This document shows positions 11,701-21,701 of a DNA stretch of 64,000 bases, one piece after another (the stretch's first letter is position 1; every line of letters begins with the position of its first letter). The DNA lies in NCBI RefSeq assembly GCF_020360975.1, contig NW_025408667.1:8680001-8744000 (forward strand), given 5' to 3'. The DNA comes from Hirsutella rhossiliensis (Eukaryota > Ascomycota > Sordariomycetes > Hypocreales > Ophiocordycipitaceae). A program made the position numbers and the translations under genes. A model generated the notes under the pieces. It made no database searches, was not told the DNA's origin, and saw nothing but the letters and a program-made list of their open reading frames with translations.

Positions 11701-12218
11701 ATATTACCTATACCTAGAAGCTCTATACGCGCGCTATATAATAGTATAAGCCGCTATAGCTAGGAGAGAAATAATAATATATAGTACGCGCTATTACTAT
11801 TTATTCTCTTAGAAGTTTAGGGACGGGTTAACTAGCTAATAAGTTAATAAGCTACTTATAGCGAACGGTAACCTAATTTTATATTTTAGCACCTATATTT
11901 ATTTTTATTTTAGGAACCTAATTTCCTTATCTTTTTACGCTCCCTTTTCTATACTAAACCGCGCCCCTTTTATACCTATATTTAAGGTTCCCGCTATCTA
12001 AGGCTATAAGTATTATAATAAGGACCTAGTATTTTACTAGTATTTCTCTAACTAAATCTACCGCCGACCACCGCGCTTAAGCCTTAAGAGATTCCGCTAA
12101 GTAGTTTAATTATATAGGAATAAAGTAAAGCTCTTTTATAACCTTAAGTTTAATATAGCTATATTTACTAAGTAGAAATAAGATAATTATAGTATATATA
12201 CTAACTACTATAACCTCC
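11701..12218. other. Region after Gypsy-A, no gene seen
   Basis: It probably holds the 3' untranslated part and possibly the 3' LTR of Gypsy-A, but no matching 5' LTR was found to prove it. Sequence on both sides of the solo LTR-X at 12224 appears continuous, so the LTR-X target lies at the end of this region. Confidence 0.35.
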
Positions 12219-12223
12219 TTATT

Positions 12224-12920
12224 TATAAGAAGGTATGAGCAATAAGCGCAGAATCGGGTAATCGATGACGTAAGCGGAAAGATCGGTCGAAGGAGTATAG
12301 GGTAGGATTTCGTCTGGAATTTATAACGAGCATATAAGGGGCTGAATAATATATTGAAAGAATAGCGTTGCAAAAGATGCTTATGTACTTGCTCTTTTTT
12401 TCTACTACTCCCAGGGAAATCCTTCGTCTTTTATAGACCATTGCTCGCCCACTAGTAGACCAATTAGTCAGCTTTCTAGCACATTCTATAGTGCTTAAAA
12501 AGCTCTATCTATAGTATATCTTCCTAACTTAGTAGGTAGTCTGATTGTGGCGTGATGGTTGACGTAAGACTATGGGTTCTGGCATGAGTAGTGGATTTAA
12601 CCAGAATGTTCTATGCCCCACCTATTCTCGTATCGCGGATATCTTCGGAACCGCTAGGCCAAAATAGGCAATAGGGTATCCGTTCTGCTCGTAATTGACT
12701 TATGCATTTTATGCATATTTTTGTTTGTAAGGATAGGCTTATCCTGACCCGCTTTTCCTAGAGGAAGGTATAGTTATCTAGTAGAGGTCTTTGTCTTTTA
12801 AGGGTTATTCCCTTAGACTGTATTATAGAGCCCCTTTTTACTAGCTTATTCTATAAAGCCTCCCTATGCCTGTTATTTCTTTATAACAGTAAAATAGGAA
12901 TATAAGGGTATATTCTTATA
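12224..12920 (-). mobile_element. Solo LTR-X, copy 2, with TSD TTATT
   Basis: A full 697-bp copy with ends TATAAGAA at 12224 and TTCTTATA at 12920. The 5-bp target duplication TTATT lies at 12219-12223 and again at 12921-12925. This proves a single insertion later reduced to a solo LTR by recombination between its two LTRs. It is an inverted near-copy of bases 1-526 and retains many CA and TG pairs, so RIP was weak here. The TATA box (reverse strand TATAAAAG) is near 12426-12433. Confidence 0.9.
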
Positions 12921-13190
12921 TTATTAAAAAAGGGTATAATCTTAATATAGGCTTAATAGAAAACGGTATATATTACGCTCCTTTATCTCTTTCCCTAGCT
13001 AAAGCCTATAATCTATATAAATATAACTAGCTATACTTCTTTATACCTTATAGTATCGCCGCTTATTATATTACTACTATAACTCTTATAACTACCTAAA
13101 CTAGTAGAAACGCGATATTAACTATCCGACTATAGTAGGTTAGCGCTTTTTATTGCCCCGTTCTTAGTACTCTATTATACGTTTACTTTA
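12921..13190. other. Flank of LTR-X, no gene seen
   Basis: AT-rich, RIP-mutated sequence leading into the decayed ORF on its right. No LTR end, repeat or RNA signal was found. Confidence 0.3.
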
Positions 13191-14480
13191 ACGACTATAC
13201 CTTATTACTATTAAGCTTTAGTAATTTATCTAGCGACTCGCTACCCTTAGTTTTAAGTATTATAAGGAAAACCCTTAGTACCCCTTAAAACGCCTATAGG
13301 TAGTTTACCCTATCGTTTAATAAGGATAAGCTTTTTCCCTTATTACTACGCGACTTAGATAGAGTTATCTTCCTTAATAAAACTAAGATAATAACTAGCG
13401 CCCTTAAAACTATATAGATCGCTACTATCTTAGCTAACGTCGTTAATAAGCTCTTATCTAAATAGGTAGTCTTTATAGACGCTAAGATACTTAAGATCGT
13501 TACTACTATTACTAGTATAAAGTGCCTCCTTACCTATCTAAAGATATTTAAGGCTACTACTATAAAAGAGCGCGAGGCCTTTAGTATACTAAGAACTTAT
13601 AAGTTTAAAGAGACCCTTAAGCGTACCTTAGCTAAGACTAAAGGATCTAGTATAGTAGACCTTATATTTAACGAGCTATTAAGGAACCTATTTATAAAAC
13701 GCTTACTCGCCGCTACTATAGCCCCGCTATCTACTTCCTTTAAGCGGGCTAACTTATTCGCTAAGGAATAGGCCTTAATACTAGTCTAATAGAAGCTTAA
13801 CCCCTTCAAGGTTCTAAGCTATAAAAAGCTTAGACTATTCCTTATTATACTTTTTATAATATATTATAATAACTTAAACGATATAAATAGCTATATAGGT
13901 ATTATCTACTCTAGGTTAAAAGCGCTAGTCTATAAAGCCTTAAACGCGGCTATAATCTAGGTAAATCTATTCGCTGCTATTTATAAGGAGGCCGACGCCG
14001 ACCTCTCGCTTAGCTAGTACGCCGCCCTTACTAAAGTACCCGCTAGCTTTATCTATTAGTTTACGTTCGCCGCCTACCTTTTAAACGACTCGCTTAAGCT
14101 CGCTATAGCTTACTAAAAAGCCGCCTATATTAGCTCCCTATATATACTAGCTATAGCCCGCCCTTTTATAGCTAATATAATAGCTTATTTTAACTTATTA
14201 AACTAAAAGTTTACTAACGCGTACTTAGGCGGATTCTAGAACCTAGGCCTAACTATATAGGTACTAGTAATAGTAATCTATAACTAAATTCTAGCCTCTT
14301 ATAATAGACTAGCTATAATACTCCCGGTAAAACTAGCCTTAAATAATACTTATAGCGTGCCTATTTATAAAGCCTCCGATATATAAGATACCTTAGCCGA
14401 TATACTAATAGGCCCTAAGGAACTTATAGAGGAGGAAGCTAAGGAAGAGCTCCCCCGCCCTACCCTTACCCTTATAGTAT
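13191..14480 (+). pseudogene. Long decayed ORF, unrecognised (gag/ORF1-like?)
   Basis: About 430 codons remain in one frame, with stops only where CAA, CAG or TGG would have been. The reading is rich in Leu, Ala, Ile and Lys and looks helical: DLDRVIFLNKTKIITSAL near 13350, FKETLKRTLAKTKGSSIVDL near 13605-13665, and an acidic C-terminus with IEEEAKEELPRP near 14427-14462. I see no zinc knuckle, protease, RT, integrase or transposase motif. The size and the acidic tail would suit a retroelement gag, but this is inference. CpG and CpC are kept, so the protein outline is better preserved than in most of the window. Confidence 0.5.
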
Positions 14481-14760
14481 AAAATAATTAGTTACTAAGT
14501 TAGCTATATAGTATCCCTAGCCTTATTTATTTTATTACTAGCTTAGCTATAAAGCGCCCTTAGTTATAATTAGTTTTCCCTAGCTTAGCTATACTATACC
14601 CCTAGCCTTACTTATTTATTACCCTAGTTTAGCTACTTAGCGCCCTTAGTCTTAGTAGTATTTTACTCTTAGCTTAGCCGCCTCGCGCCCTTAGTATTAG
14701 TTATACTAGGTTACGTTTTAGATAAGAGATAAGTTATTCTTTATACTAACCTTAGAAATC
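14481..14760 (+). repeat. Degenerate short tandem repeats
   Basis: The phrase AGCTTAGCTATA...CCCTTAGT...CTTA(C/T)TTATT recurs three to four times with changes between about 14500 and 14710. It reads as repeated Leu/Pro/Ser-rich protein segments in continuation of the ORF at 13191. It may be a tandem-repeat C-terminal tail of that protein. Confidence 0.4.
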
Positions 14761-15467
14761 TATATAACTTTACTATAATTCCCTATTAGCGCGACTCCCG
14801 CCTAAATACCGCGGGAGACTAATAAAGACGTCGGTTAATTCTTTCGCCCTAAGTATTTATTATAGGATACCTTATAGTCGATAATCTAGGTACTTATAAT
14901 AATATTAGCCTTCTTTAAGGAAGTTACCCTTAACTCCTTAAGGCTCCTTATAAAAGAAGGAACCTAAAAGCTATTAAGTAAACTCTAGGAAATTACCTAG
15001 AAATCCTAGAAATAATAACCGAGCGGATTATATAGATATTTTATAGAGATTTCCCCTAGGGATATATTATATAAGGAATATACTACGATTTCCTAAGTAA
15101 TAATAGTTCCTTAGGGATTATATTAGTATTTCTTTAAGAAGTTACTATAAGAATATAATAAGGAAATTATAGAGAAATACCTATACTTACCTAGGGAAAA
15201 TACTAGGAAATACTATTAATACGCTATACTACTATTATACGATTATAAGGTTAAGATATTACTTAGTTAAAGCCCTAAGTAAGGTCCTATACTTACTATA
15301 GTATATATAAAAGATAGAGAACCTACTAGATCTTAGGCGGGTAAAGAAGAATATAAATAGTTATTACTACTCTTACTTTAACTTATAAGACTAGTAGCTA
15401 GTTTATATTTAACGCGCGTAATAACGTATAGTAGCTAGTCTATATAATACGTTTAATTATATATAGT
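14761..15467 (+). pseudogene. Second decayed ORF, unrecognised
   Basis: From about 14830 to 15330 one plus-strand frame is open apart from RIP-type stops, about 165 codons, including text such as LGNYLEILEIITERII and YRDFP. I cannot assign a family. It directly abuts the left LTR of Copia-A copy 1, and its continuation is not found on the other side of that element. Confidence 0.35.
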
Positions 15468-15943
15468 TCTCGCGAAGAGAGATACGAGAAGTGCATAAAA
15501 ATATATAAAGGTGAAATTAGAAGTAAGGGGTCGGACAGGCAGGGCAGAGGGATTTGATTCTTACGGGGGCAGCAATAAAGGTAGGGGAGTGATTGTTGTA
15601 TTTCCTTAATTCTCCTTCTTTCCTCTATCTAACGCCCTTCTTTATACCCGTCTAGCATCTTAATTAACATAGAAGATCCTGCTTAAAGAAGCTACTAATG
15701 TCCTTTCGACTACCGAGCCTTTTACCGGTTTTTCCCCTCTTTTCTAGCCGTTGCCGGCATATCCGTCTTATCTCTCGCTACCTCTATAGGAAGCTATCGC
15801 CACTTCTGCTTCCCCTCTTGCCCCTACCCTCCTCTCTATACCTCCTTTTAGCTCCTTCCTTAAAACCTGTTTTTTAGCTTCCTAGGTCCCTCGTGCTAAG
15901 GGATATCTCCGAGAACTGCGAAATTAGGCCACGCTTCGCGACA
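15468..15943 (-). repeat. Copia-A copy 1, 3' LTR
   Basis: On the minus strand it starts TGTCGCGAAGCG and ends CTTCGCGAGA, with imperfect inverted ends. It is the same length as the partner LTR at 21226-21701 and differs at a number of RIP-type sites. The purine-rich tract TAAGGGGGTG lies just upstream on the minus strand (plus 15944-15953), as expected for plus-strand priming. Confidence 0.92.
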
Positions 15944-17250
15944 CACCCCCTTAGCTATAGCCTGCCCTTATAGAAAGGGTAAAGCTAAATACCTAGGCCG
16001 GTAAGCGTATAGAGGAGGTCTTAGTCTATACTTATCCCCTACTCGAGAAATCCGGGTTTTAGCCCTAGGCTCTTTTAGACCTACTTTAGGAAAAGGGGCC
16101 TAAGGAGGAAATTAAGTCCTGCAAGAAAGGGGGGCTTCTCTAAGGACAAGTCCCTAAAAGGGGCCTTTAAGAATAAGTCCTATTAAGCTAGGGGCCCTCC
16201 TCTAGGATAAGTCCTAATTCCTCTCTTCGGCTATAGACGTCTCCTTCCTCCTACGTGCTATTAGCTCCTCTCGTAGACTCTTAAGGCGGGCTTCTAAGGA
16301 CAGCTTCTCTCGAACGTCTTCTAGCCTAATTTACTATAAAAAGACAGCTAGCTTCTACTTCGGCAGGGGCTTCGTAAGACTATCGGCTTTTATTAATACT
16401 ATTAGAACCTAACGGACGGAAATAAGTCCCCTTTAGACCTCTTAGCGTAACTAATGCTAGTAAATATCGATATACCGTAGCCGGGTCGATAACTTACTAT
16501 TTTCCGTAAGAATTCGTATAGTCTATATATTATCGCATTCTATAGCTAATAGGGTCGGAATTTACAGTCGTAACGATATTAGTAGCCGGCTAAGGAAAAT
16601 CGCTTCTTTTAACGCTTCTAAAAGAGCTAGTAGCTCTGCCTCCGAACTAGAAGTCGTAACGGTAGCTTGCTTCGAAGCTCTCTAAGCAATAGTTCCTCTA
16701 AAAAGGGATATAATATACCCTTATAATCTCTTTCTATCTAAGGAATTGTCCGTAAAGGACGAATCGCTCGAATAAAGGAAGATTTCAGCAGCTAATTTCT
16801 TTCTTTTCTGCCCTCCTAGGCGTAGACTATATAATCTCGTTAAATAGAGATAAAGGATAGCTCTATCTACTGCTTCTTAATACCTAGGGCTAGGATTCTA
16901 GTTATGCCTAGCTAGCTAGGAGACCGTAAAAGAGATATCCGGTCTAGTAGAAATAGCTAAAAAAGCAGGAGCCTACCTTCTATTAATATTAGTATTTCTC
17001 TTGCTCCTAGCTTAAAAGGACGGATTAGGCAAAAGCTCTTCGTCTAATATAGGCGTAGAGGAAGCTTCTTATCGAGGGAATTAGGGAGGAATTTATAAGC
17101 GACCTTATCGATATAGGCGTCTTAGGTAAGCTAGATAGTCCGTTAGGACCTATTCCTAAGGATTCGTATCCCTAGGAACCACTTTAGCTCCCCTAGCCTA
17201 GTTATCTTATACCTTTATTATAGGCCTCGTATAGCCTCCCTAGTAGCAGC
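15944..17250 (-). pseudogene. Copia-A copy 1 RNase H / 3' pol relic
   Basis: The C-terminal part of the polyprotein. Near 16500-16560 the minus strand reads as the Copia RNase H block normally written CDNxQTIRIL, here with Cys, Asp and Gln codons mutated. In this family the domain removes RNA from the RNA-DNA hybrid. The reading is broken by many stops. Confidence 0.7.
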
Positions 17251-18350
17251 CTCTTCCTCTTTCGGGTAGGCCTAGATAATGTTATCGATATAGAAGAAGA
17301 CCGTGATTTTACCCTTCTATATTATACACGGTTCCTAAGGGACTTTCTTAAAGCCTAGGGCTTCGAGGGAACCTATTAAATGCTATTGCTAAAGAAGGGG
17401 TGATCTTCGTAGTCCGTATAGAGCTTTCCTAAGCCGTAGAACCTTTCCTAGTTATTAGAAACTAGGAGGAAGTCGTATATAGATAACTTCTTCTTCCTCG
17501 AGTAGGCAGTTAATAAAGGCGTTAACTATATCTATCTAATCGAGTTCGAGGTCGAATTCTGCTGCTATAGCTATAAGGGTCCGAAAAGATATCCCTGCTA
17601 GGGTAGTTGCCCTAGTAGGTAGATCCCCTTTTTCCTATTAATTCCCATAAATAACTAGCTAGGCTTTGCACTTTTAAAGGAAGCCGTGTTTATTAGTCTT
17701 ATAGATAAAGACCTACTTATAGCTAAGGACCTGTTTTCCTCTTGCTTTTTCCTTAAGGACCTCTTCGAAAGACCCTATCTCTTCGTGTAAGGCTAGGTGG
17801 TCTTTCTAGGCCTAGAAAAACTGGTCTCTAAAAGGGTGTCTTTCTAGCTGCTTCTAGTTTACTGGTGGGTCCGGGAGGTCTCTTTTATATGCCTTCCTTG
17901 CTAATAGCTATAGCTTAAAGAGCCGGCCTGCTATGAATGCTCCGTGGGAACCGTCTTCTATAGGCGTTAGATAGAAGTCGGAAAAACGATCGAAATAGGG
18001 GAGAGGTTAGTCTTCTTTAATATCCGTATCGGGCCCTATACCTTCCTTTGCTTCTCGAAGCAGGGACAAAAAGGCAGCCGGGTAATCCTTCGAGAGAGGT
18101 GCCTTTCCCACCCCCTTAGGGGTCGAGACGGGAAGACTAACTAAAAAAGCTGCTTCTAGATCTTCTTCTTATTCTATAAGAGGAGGCGTAGGGAGGTAGG
18201 CGTATTCTAGCTCTACCGCTTTCCTATAGTCTCCTTCTTCGTCTAAATCATCTAATCTAATAGCTTCCTCTTCGAAGTCGGCGTTATCCTCGACTGCTTC
18301 GACGTCGGTTTCTTCTTCCGTTTCCTCGTCTAGGACTTCTTCTTAAGACT
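17251..18350 (-). pseudogene. Copia-A copy 1 reverse transcriptase relic
   Basis: The minus strand reads GFKKVP-stop-EPCII near 17335-17372, then FFYIDNII over 17278-17301. That is the Copia palm motif YVDDI with the second Asp (AAC at 17281-17283) and the Val changed. The N-terminal RT region extends to about 18300 with the motif block for the template grip recognisable. Compared with copies 2, 3 and 4 the active-site box is damaged differently in each. Inactive. Confidence 0.85.
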
Positions 18351-18399
18351 ATTAGGAAGGGGGGATTTAAATCTTCTAAATTAGCTAACGTTAAGAGAG

Positions 18400-19650
18400 T
18401 AAGAGGGCTATTAATCCTCTTTCCGTCGAAGAAGCTAGATTCGTCGAAAATCATATCCCTAGTCGAAATAACCTTCCGTAGAAGAGGAATCTAGATCCGG
18501 AAGATATTCGTAGAATTATAACTAACGAGGTAACTAATAAAGGCTCTAGGATTAAGCTTTCTTTTTTTCTTCCTTTTTAGCTATATATCGGCAGTTATAG
18601 CGTATGCCTTATAGCCGTAGGCACGAAGGTAGGCTAGCGAGGCCCTCTTCTTCGTAAAGAGCTCGAGGGGGGATTTCTAGTCTATTCCTTGGTTTAGTTC
18701 CCTAGGGTCCTTAGGGTCCCTCGGGGTCCGGTTCCGAAGGTAATAGGCGGTCTTAACGACTTCCCTCTAAAGGTCGTAGGGAAGCCTCGCAGTAAGTCTC
18801 ATCGTACGGGCCCTTTCTATCATAGCACCCCCTAATCTTTCTGCCCCTCTATTCTAGGCCTGGGTATTCGGTGCTAACGGGAGGGGTAAAATGCCCCTTT
18901 TTCGAAGCTAATTTAAGATATCCTTCGTAAATAGCTCTCCGTTAGACCGTATCTTCTTTACCTCGTAGCTAAAAAGGCGTCTATAAAAAACATTACCCTA
19001 ACGAAGCTTTCCTGATCCCTAGAGACGTCGGTCTAGTCGACCTAAATTTCCTTACACGGCTGGTCCGGCCGTAAAGGCGTTCGTCTAGAAATTCGTCTCC
19101 TAGTCTTTCCTTAGCCGCAGTGTTCGCATTCGACGGTCTTTAGGCCCCTTATTCGTACGCCTTATTATTGGCCTAGCTTATGCAAAGCTAGGGGGCCGGT
19201 AACTAAGTCGTGCGTGCTAAAAGACCGTCTCCTTAGGCTGCCGGAAGAGGGTCCTTTAAACCTACCCTCCTTCGAGCAGGGAAAGCTGACTTCTCGAGAG
19301 ATTCCTTCCTAAGGATAGGTCGGAATTCGAGAATAAATTATCCGAATTTCTCCTCGATAAGCCTAATAGTCTAATTCTTCTAGACTAGCCTCGTAGGCTT
19401 AGACGTCGTATCCTAGAAGATTCCTTCCTTTCGAAGAAGCCGGAAGGAAATCAAGCTCGTTAAAAATCGAGGGCAAAAAGCTACCCTTTTTCGTCGAAGA
19501 ACTTATATAGATCCGTTAGGTAATTTCATCGTAAAATTCACCCTTCTATACCCCTCTATCCGTACGGTTAATTCCCCGGCAATAAGGTATTCCCTCCGTG
19601 CCTTCTTAAAGGACCGGAATCGTAAGAGTATATTGCAGATATCGAGGGAA
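18400..19650 (-). pseudogene. Copia-A copy 1 integrase relic
   Basis: The minus strand between about 18960 and 18730 shows the conserved end of the Copia integrase core: sequence equivalent to APNTQAQN-GAER-GG with the catalytic Glu region, then a stretch like RARTMRLTARLP and a tyrosine/asparagine-rich YYLRNRTP. This fits the family pattern of the third catalytic residue and the block after it. The N-terminal zinc-binding part should lie near 19100-19400, where former Cys and His codons are hard to follow. A 98-bp deletion near 18970 removes part of the core. Confidence 0.75.
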
Positions 19651-20049
19651 GCACTAGAGTTAAGGATAGCTGATTTTCGTAGGGGATAATCGGAGGGCTC
19701 TAACGGTTGGTCTTAGCCTTATTAATCTATAGGGAAGATAAAGGCCGGATTTACTATACTAACGATTTTTCCTCGAATTTACGGCTTAAATAAGGGCAGC
19801 GGCGTTAGTTGCTATTTCTTAGCAACCCGAATCTCGTCTATCTTCTTCTACAACGAGGGGTCCTCCTTAAGAGACTATTATATCGTTTCTTATAGCCTCT
19901 TTAAAGGGTTAAATCCTTTAGGTCGGTTTTCCTCAAAGACCTACTAGCATTATAATAATCGATGGCCTAGGGATTTATAGGCTAGGCAGCCGTTTCGTCT
20001 AGTCTTTTGTTTCTTCGAGGAATCCTTGTCCCGATCCGGAAGGTCTGCT

Positions 20050-21200
20050 TAAAAACCTCCCCTTTTTACCCCTTATTGCTAATTTTAACGAAGAGGTTCG
20101 ATTTCGACTAGTTCCCTAATTTTTCGACTAACGGACTGAAAGGTCTATTAGGGGACTAGTCGGGCCGGTCTAACTAATAGGACCGGGGCCGGGCCCAGAG
20201 CAAGAGGCGGAGCCGGGGCCGGGCCTAGGGCCGCAGCTATAGTTAACGACGACGTTAAGGCTCTCGAGGGAGGAGGAGCCGAAGGAGCAATAGCCGCAGT
20301 AGCAGCAGCGGGAGCCGCAGCAATAGGGGCTGCAGCAGCTATAGGGGCAGCAGGTCGAGCCGTCTAGGTCGAGTGCTGGCCACGAAGGAATAAGACTGCT
20401 TACTATTATACTCTGGCAGCCTCTTCGTCTAGTTCCCGGCTAGCCTCTCGAAAGATAGTCGAGTAACCGTTACTAATAGGCTTTATTAGCAGAGATATAT
20501 CCCGTAGCTACTAGCCGGAAAGAGCTTCTATAAGGAAGTATTAATTAGCTTCCTCGAGGATTTCTTCCTACTTAGCTAGCCACGAAGAAGCTAGTAGGTT
20601 CCTAGTAGAAAAAGCTCCTAGGTAGGCCGTATAGGTCTTCCTAATACGGTTAGTTATATAGCCCCTCGAGGGAGCTATCGAGGTCTCGAGCTTTAAAAGC
20701 TACTGCCTAGGAGTCTCTTCTTCTCGAAGAGTAATTAGCTTTGCGGCACTAACGGATTCCGTTATTGCCGTACGAGCAGCCGTTAGTAACTTCGTCTCGT
20801 AAAGGTATTCCTTTTAGTGACTCTCGTAGTCGCCTAAGGCAGCAGAAAAAGCTCTCTATTATGCAGAGGTTAGCTTAGAGAAGAGGGTAGCTCCCTCTAT
20901 AAAGTCCGTTGCCCTAGGACGAAGAGGGGGCTCGAGAGGGTCCTGCTTATTAGAGAAGACCAAATTATAGATAGTTCTATCTATACGAGCCCGTAGCTCC
21001 TTTACCTACTTATCCTAATCTTAGGGCTCTATAAGAATCGTCCTACGGACCGTCGGGATAGTAGAGGAGTCGATTTTCGTTATTATTGCGGGGAAAGGTA
21101 GAAAAGTCGGTTAAAAATCGGCTTTTCTAGTAAGAGGGGTAAAAGGAAGCCACGAGGGATGCAAGTAAAGTGCCTTTTACAGCAGCCGGAATGTATAGGA
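20050..21200 (-). pseudogene. Copia-A copy 1 gag relic with Ala/Pro-rich linker
   Basis: The first ORF of the element, next to the 5' LTR. The N-terminal two thirds (about 21170-20400) is a helical gag-type region. It is followed at about 20375-20270 by an Ala/Pro-rich low-complexity segment encoded by repeated GC-rich triplets, then an Arg/Gly/Pro-rich tail to about 20150. No CCHC zinc knuckle was identified. The same linker is visible in copies 2, 3 and 4, partly converted to TA-rich sequence. Confidence 0.6.
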
Positions 21201-21208
21201 ATACTATT

Positions 21209-21225
21209 CCTCCCGGGCTTATAAC
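21209..21225 (-). promoter_or_regulatory. Copia-A primer-binding site, half-tRNA type
   Basis: Immediately after the 5' LTR the minus strand reads GTTATAAGCCCGGGAGG. Allowing one TG-to-TA RIP change it becomes GTTATGAGCCC, the complement of the anticodon arm of initiator tRNA-Met (CAU in the loop). Drosophila copia and yeast Ty5 prime from such a cleaved tRNA half. The same block follows the 5' LTR in copies 2 (just below 31807), 3a (34109) and 3b (35787). Confidence 0.65.
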
Positions 21226-21701
21226 TCTCGCGAAGAGAGATACGAGAAGTGCATGAAAATGCACGAAGGTGAAATTAGGAGTAAGGGGTCGGATAGGCAG
21301 GGCAGAGAGATATGATTCTTATAGAAGCAGCAATAAAGGTAGGGGAGTGATTGTTGTATTTCCTTAATTCTCCTTCTTTCCTCTATCTAACGCCCTTCTT
21401 TATACCCGTCTAGCATCTTAATTAACATAGAAGATCCTGCTTAAAGAAGCTACTAATGTCCCTTTAACTACCGAGCTTTTTGCCGGTTTTTCTCCTCCTT
21501 TCTAGCCGTTGCCGGCACATCCGTCTTATCTCTCGCTACCTCTATAGGAAGCTATCGCTACTTCTACTTCCCCTTATGCCCCTACCCTCCTCTCTGCACC
21601 TCCTTTTAGCTCCTTCCTTAAAACCTGTTTTTTAGCTTCCTAGGTCCCTCGTGCTAAGGGATATCTCCGAGAACTGCGAAATCAGGCCACGCTTCGCGAC
21701 A
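21226..21701 (-). repeat. Copia-A copy 1, 5' LTR
   Basis: 476 bp, starting TGTCGCGAAGCG on the minus strand and ending CTTCGCGAGA. This LTR keeps CAGG, GCAC and ATGA contexts that are mutated in all other copies. It carries the promoter of the element, but no TATA box stands out. Confidence 0.92.

Larger units (their letters stand above)
15468..21701 (-). mobile_element. Copia-A copy 1, complete LTR retrotransposon
   Basis: A 6.2-kb Ty1/Copia element on the minus strand with two 476-bp LTRs (15468-15943 and 21226-21701). It is the least mutated full element here: CA, TG and CG pairs are common, especially at 17700-19700. It still has no intact ORF. Compared with Copia-A copies 2 and 3 it lacks about 98 bp near 18970. 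The flanks do not show a matching 5-bp duplication (ATAGT left, ATAAA right) and belong to different elements: unknown DNA on the left, Gypsy-B integrase on the right. A recombination after insertion is likely. Confidence 0.92.

Noticed and set aside
12110..12441. Short ORFs of 72-87 codons in LTR-X copy 2
   Set aside because: Same LTR sequence as above in inverted orientation; the 87-codon one runs out of the LTR into unrelated flank DNA at 12223.
1..12920. A 12.9-kb DNA transposon with 0.5-0.7-kb terminal inverted repeats (bases 1-526 and 12224-12920)
   Set aside because: The right copy has its own 5-bp duplication TTATT on both sides, as does the copy at 32573 (GTATT). They are independent LTR insertions, not the two ends of one element.
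20270..20375. Short GC-rich tandem array in Copia-A copy 1 as a CRISPR or minisatellite
   Set aside because: The units are GCA/GCC-type codons of an Ala/Pro-rich gag linker, conserved in other Copia-A copies; no spacer structure.
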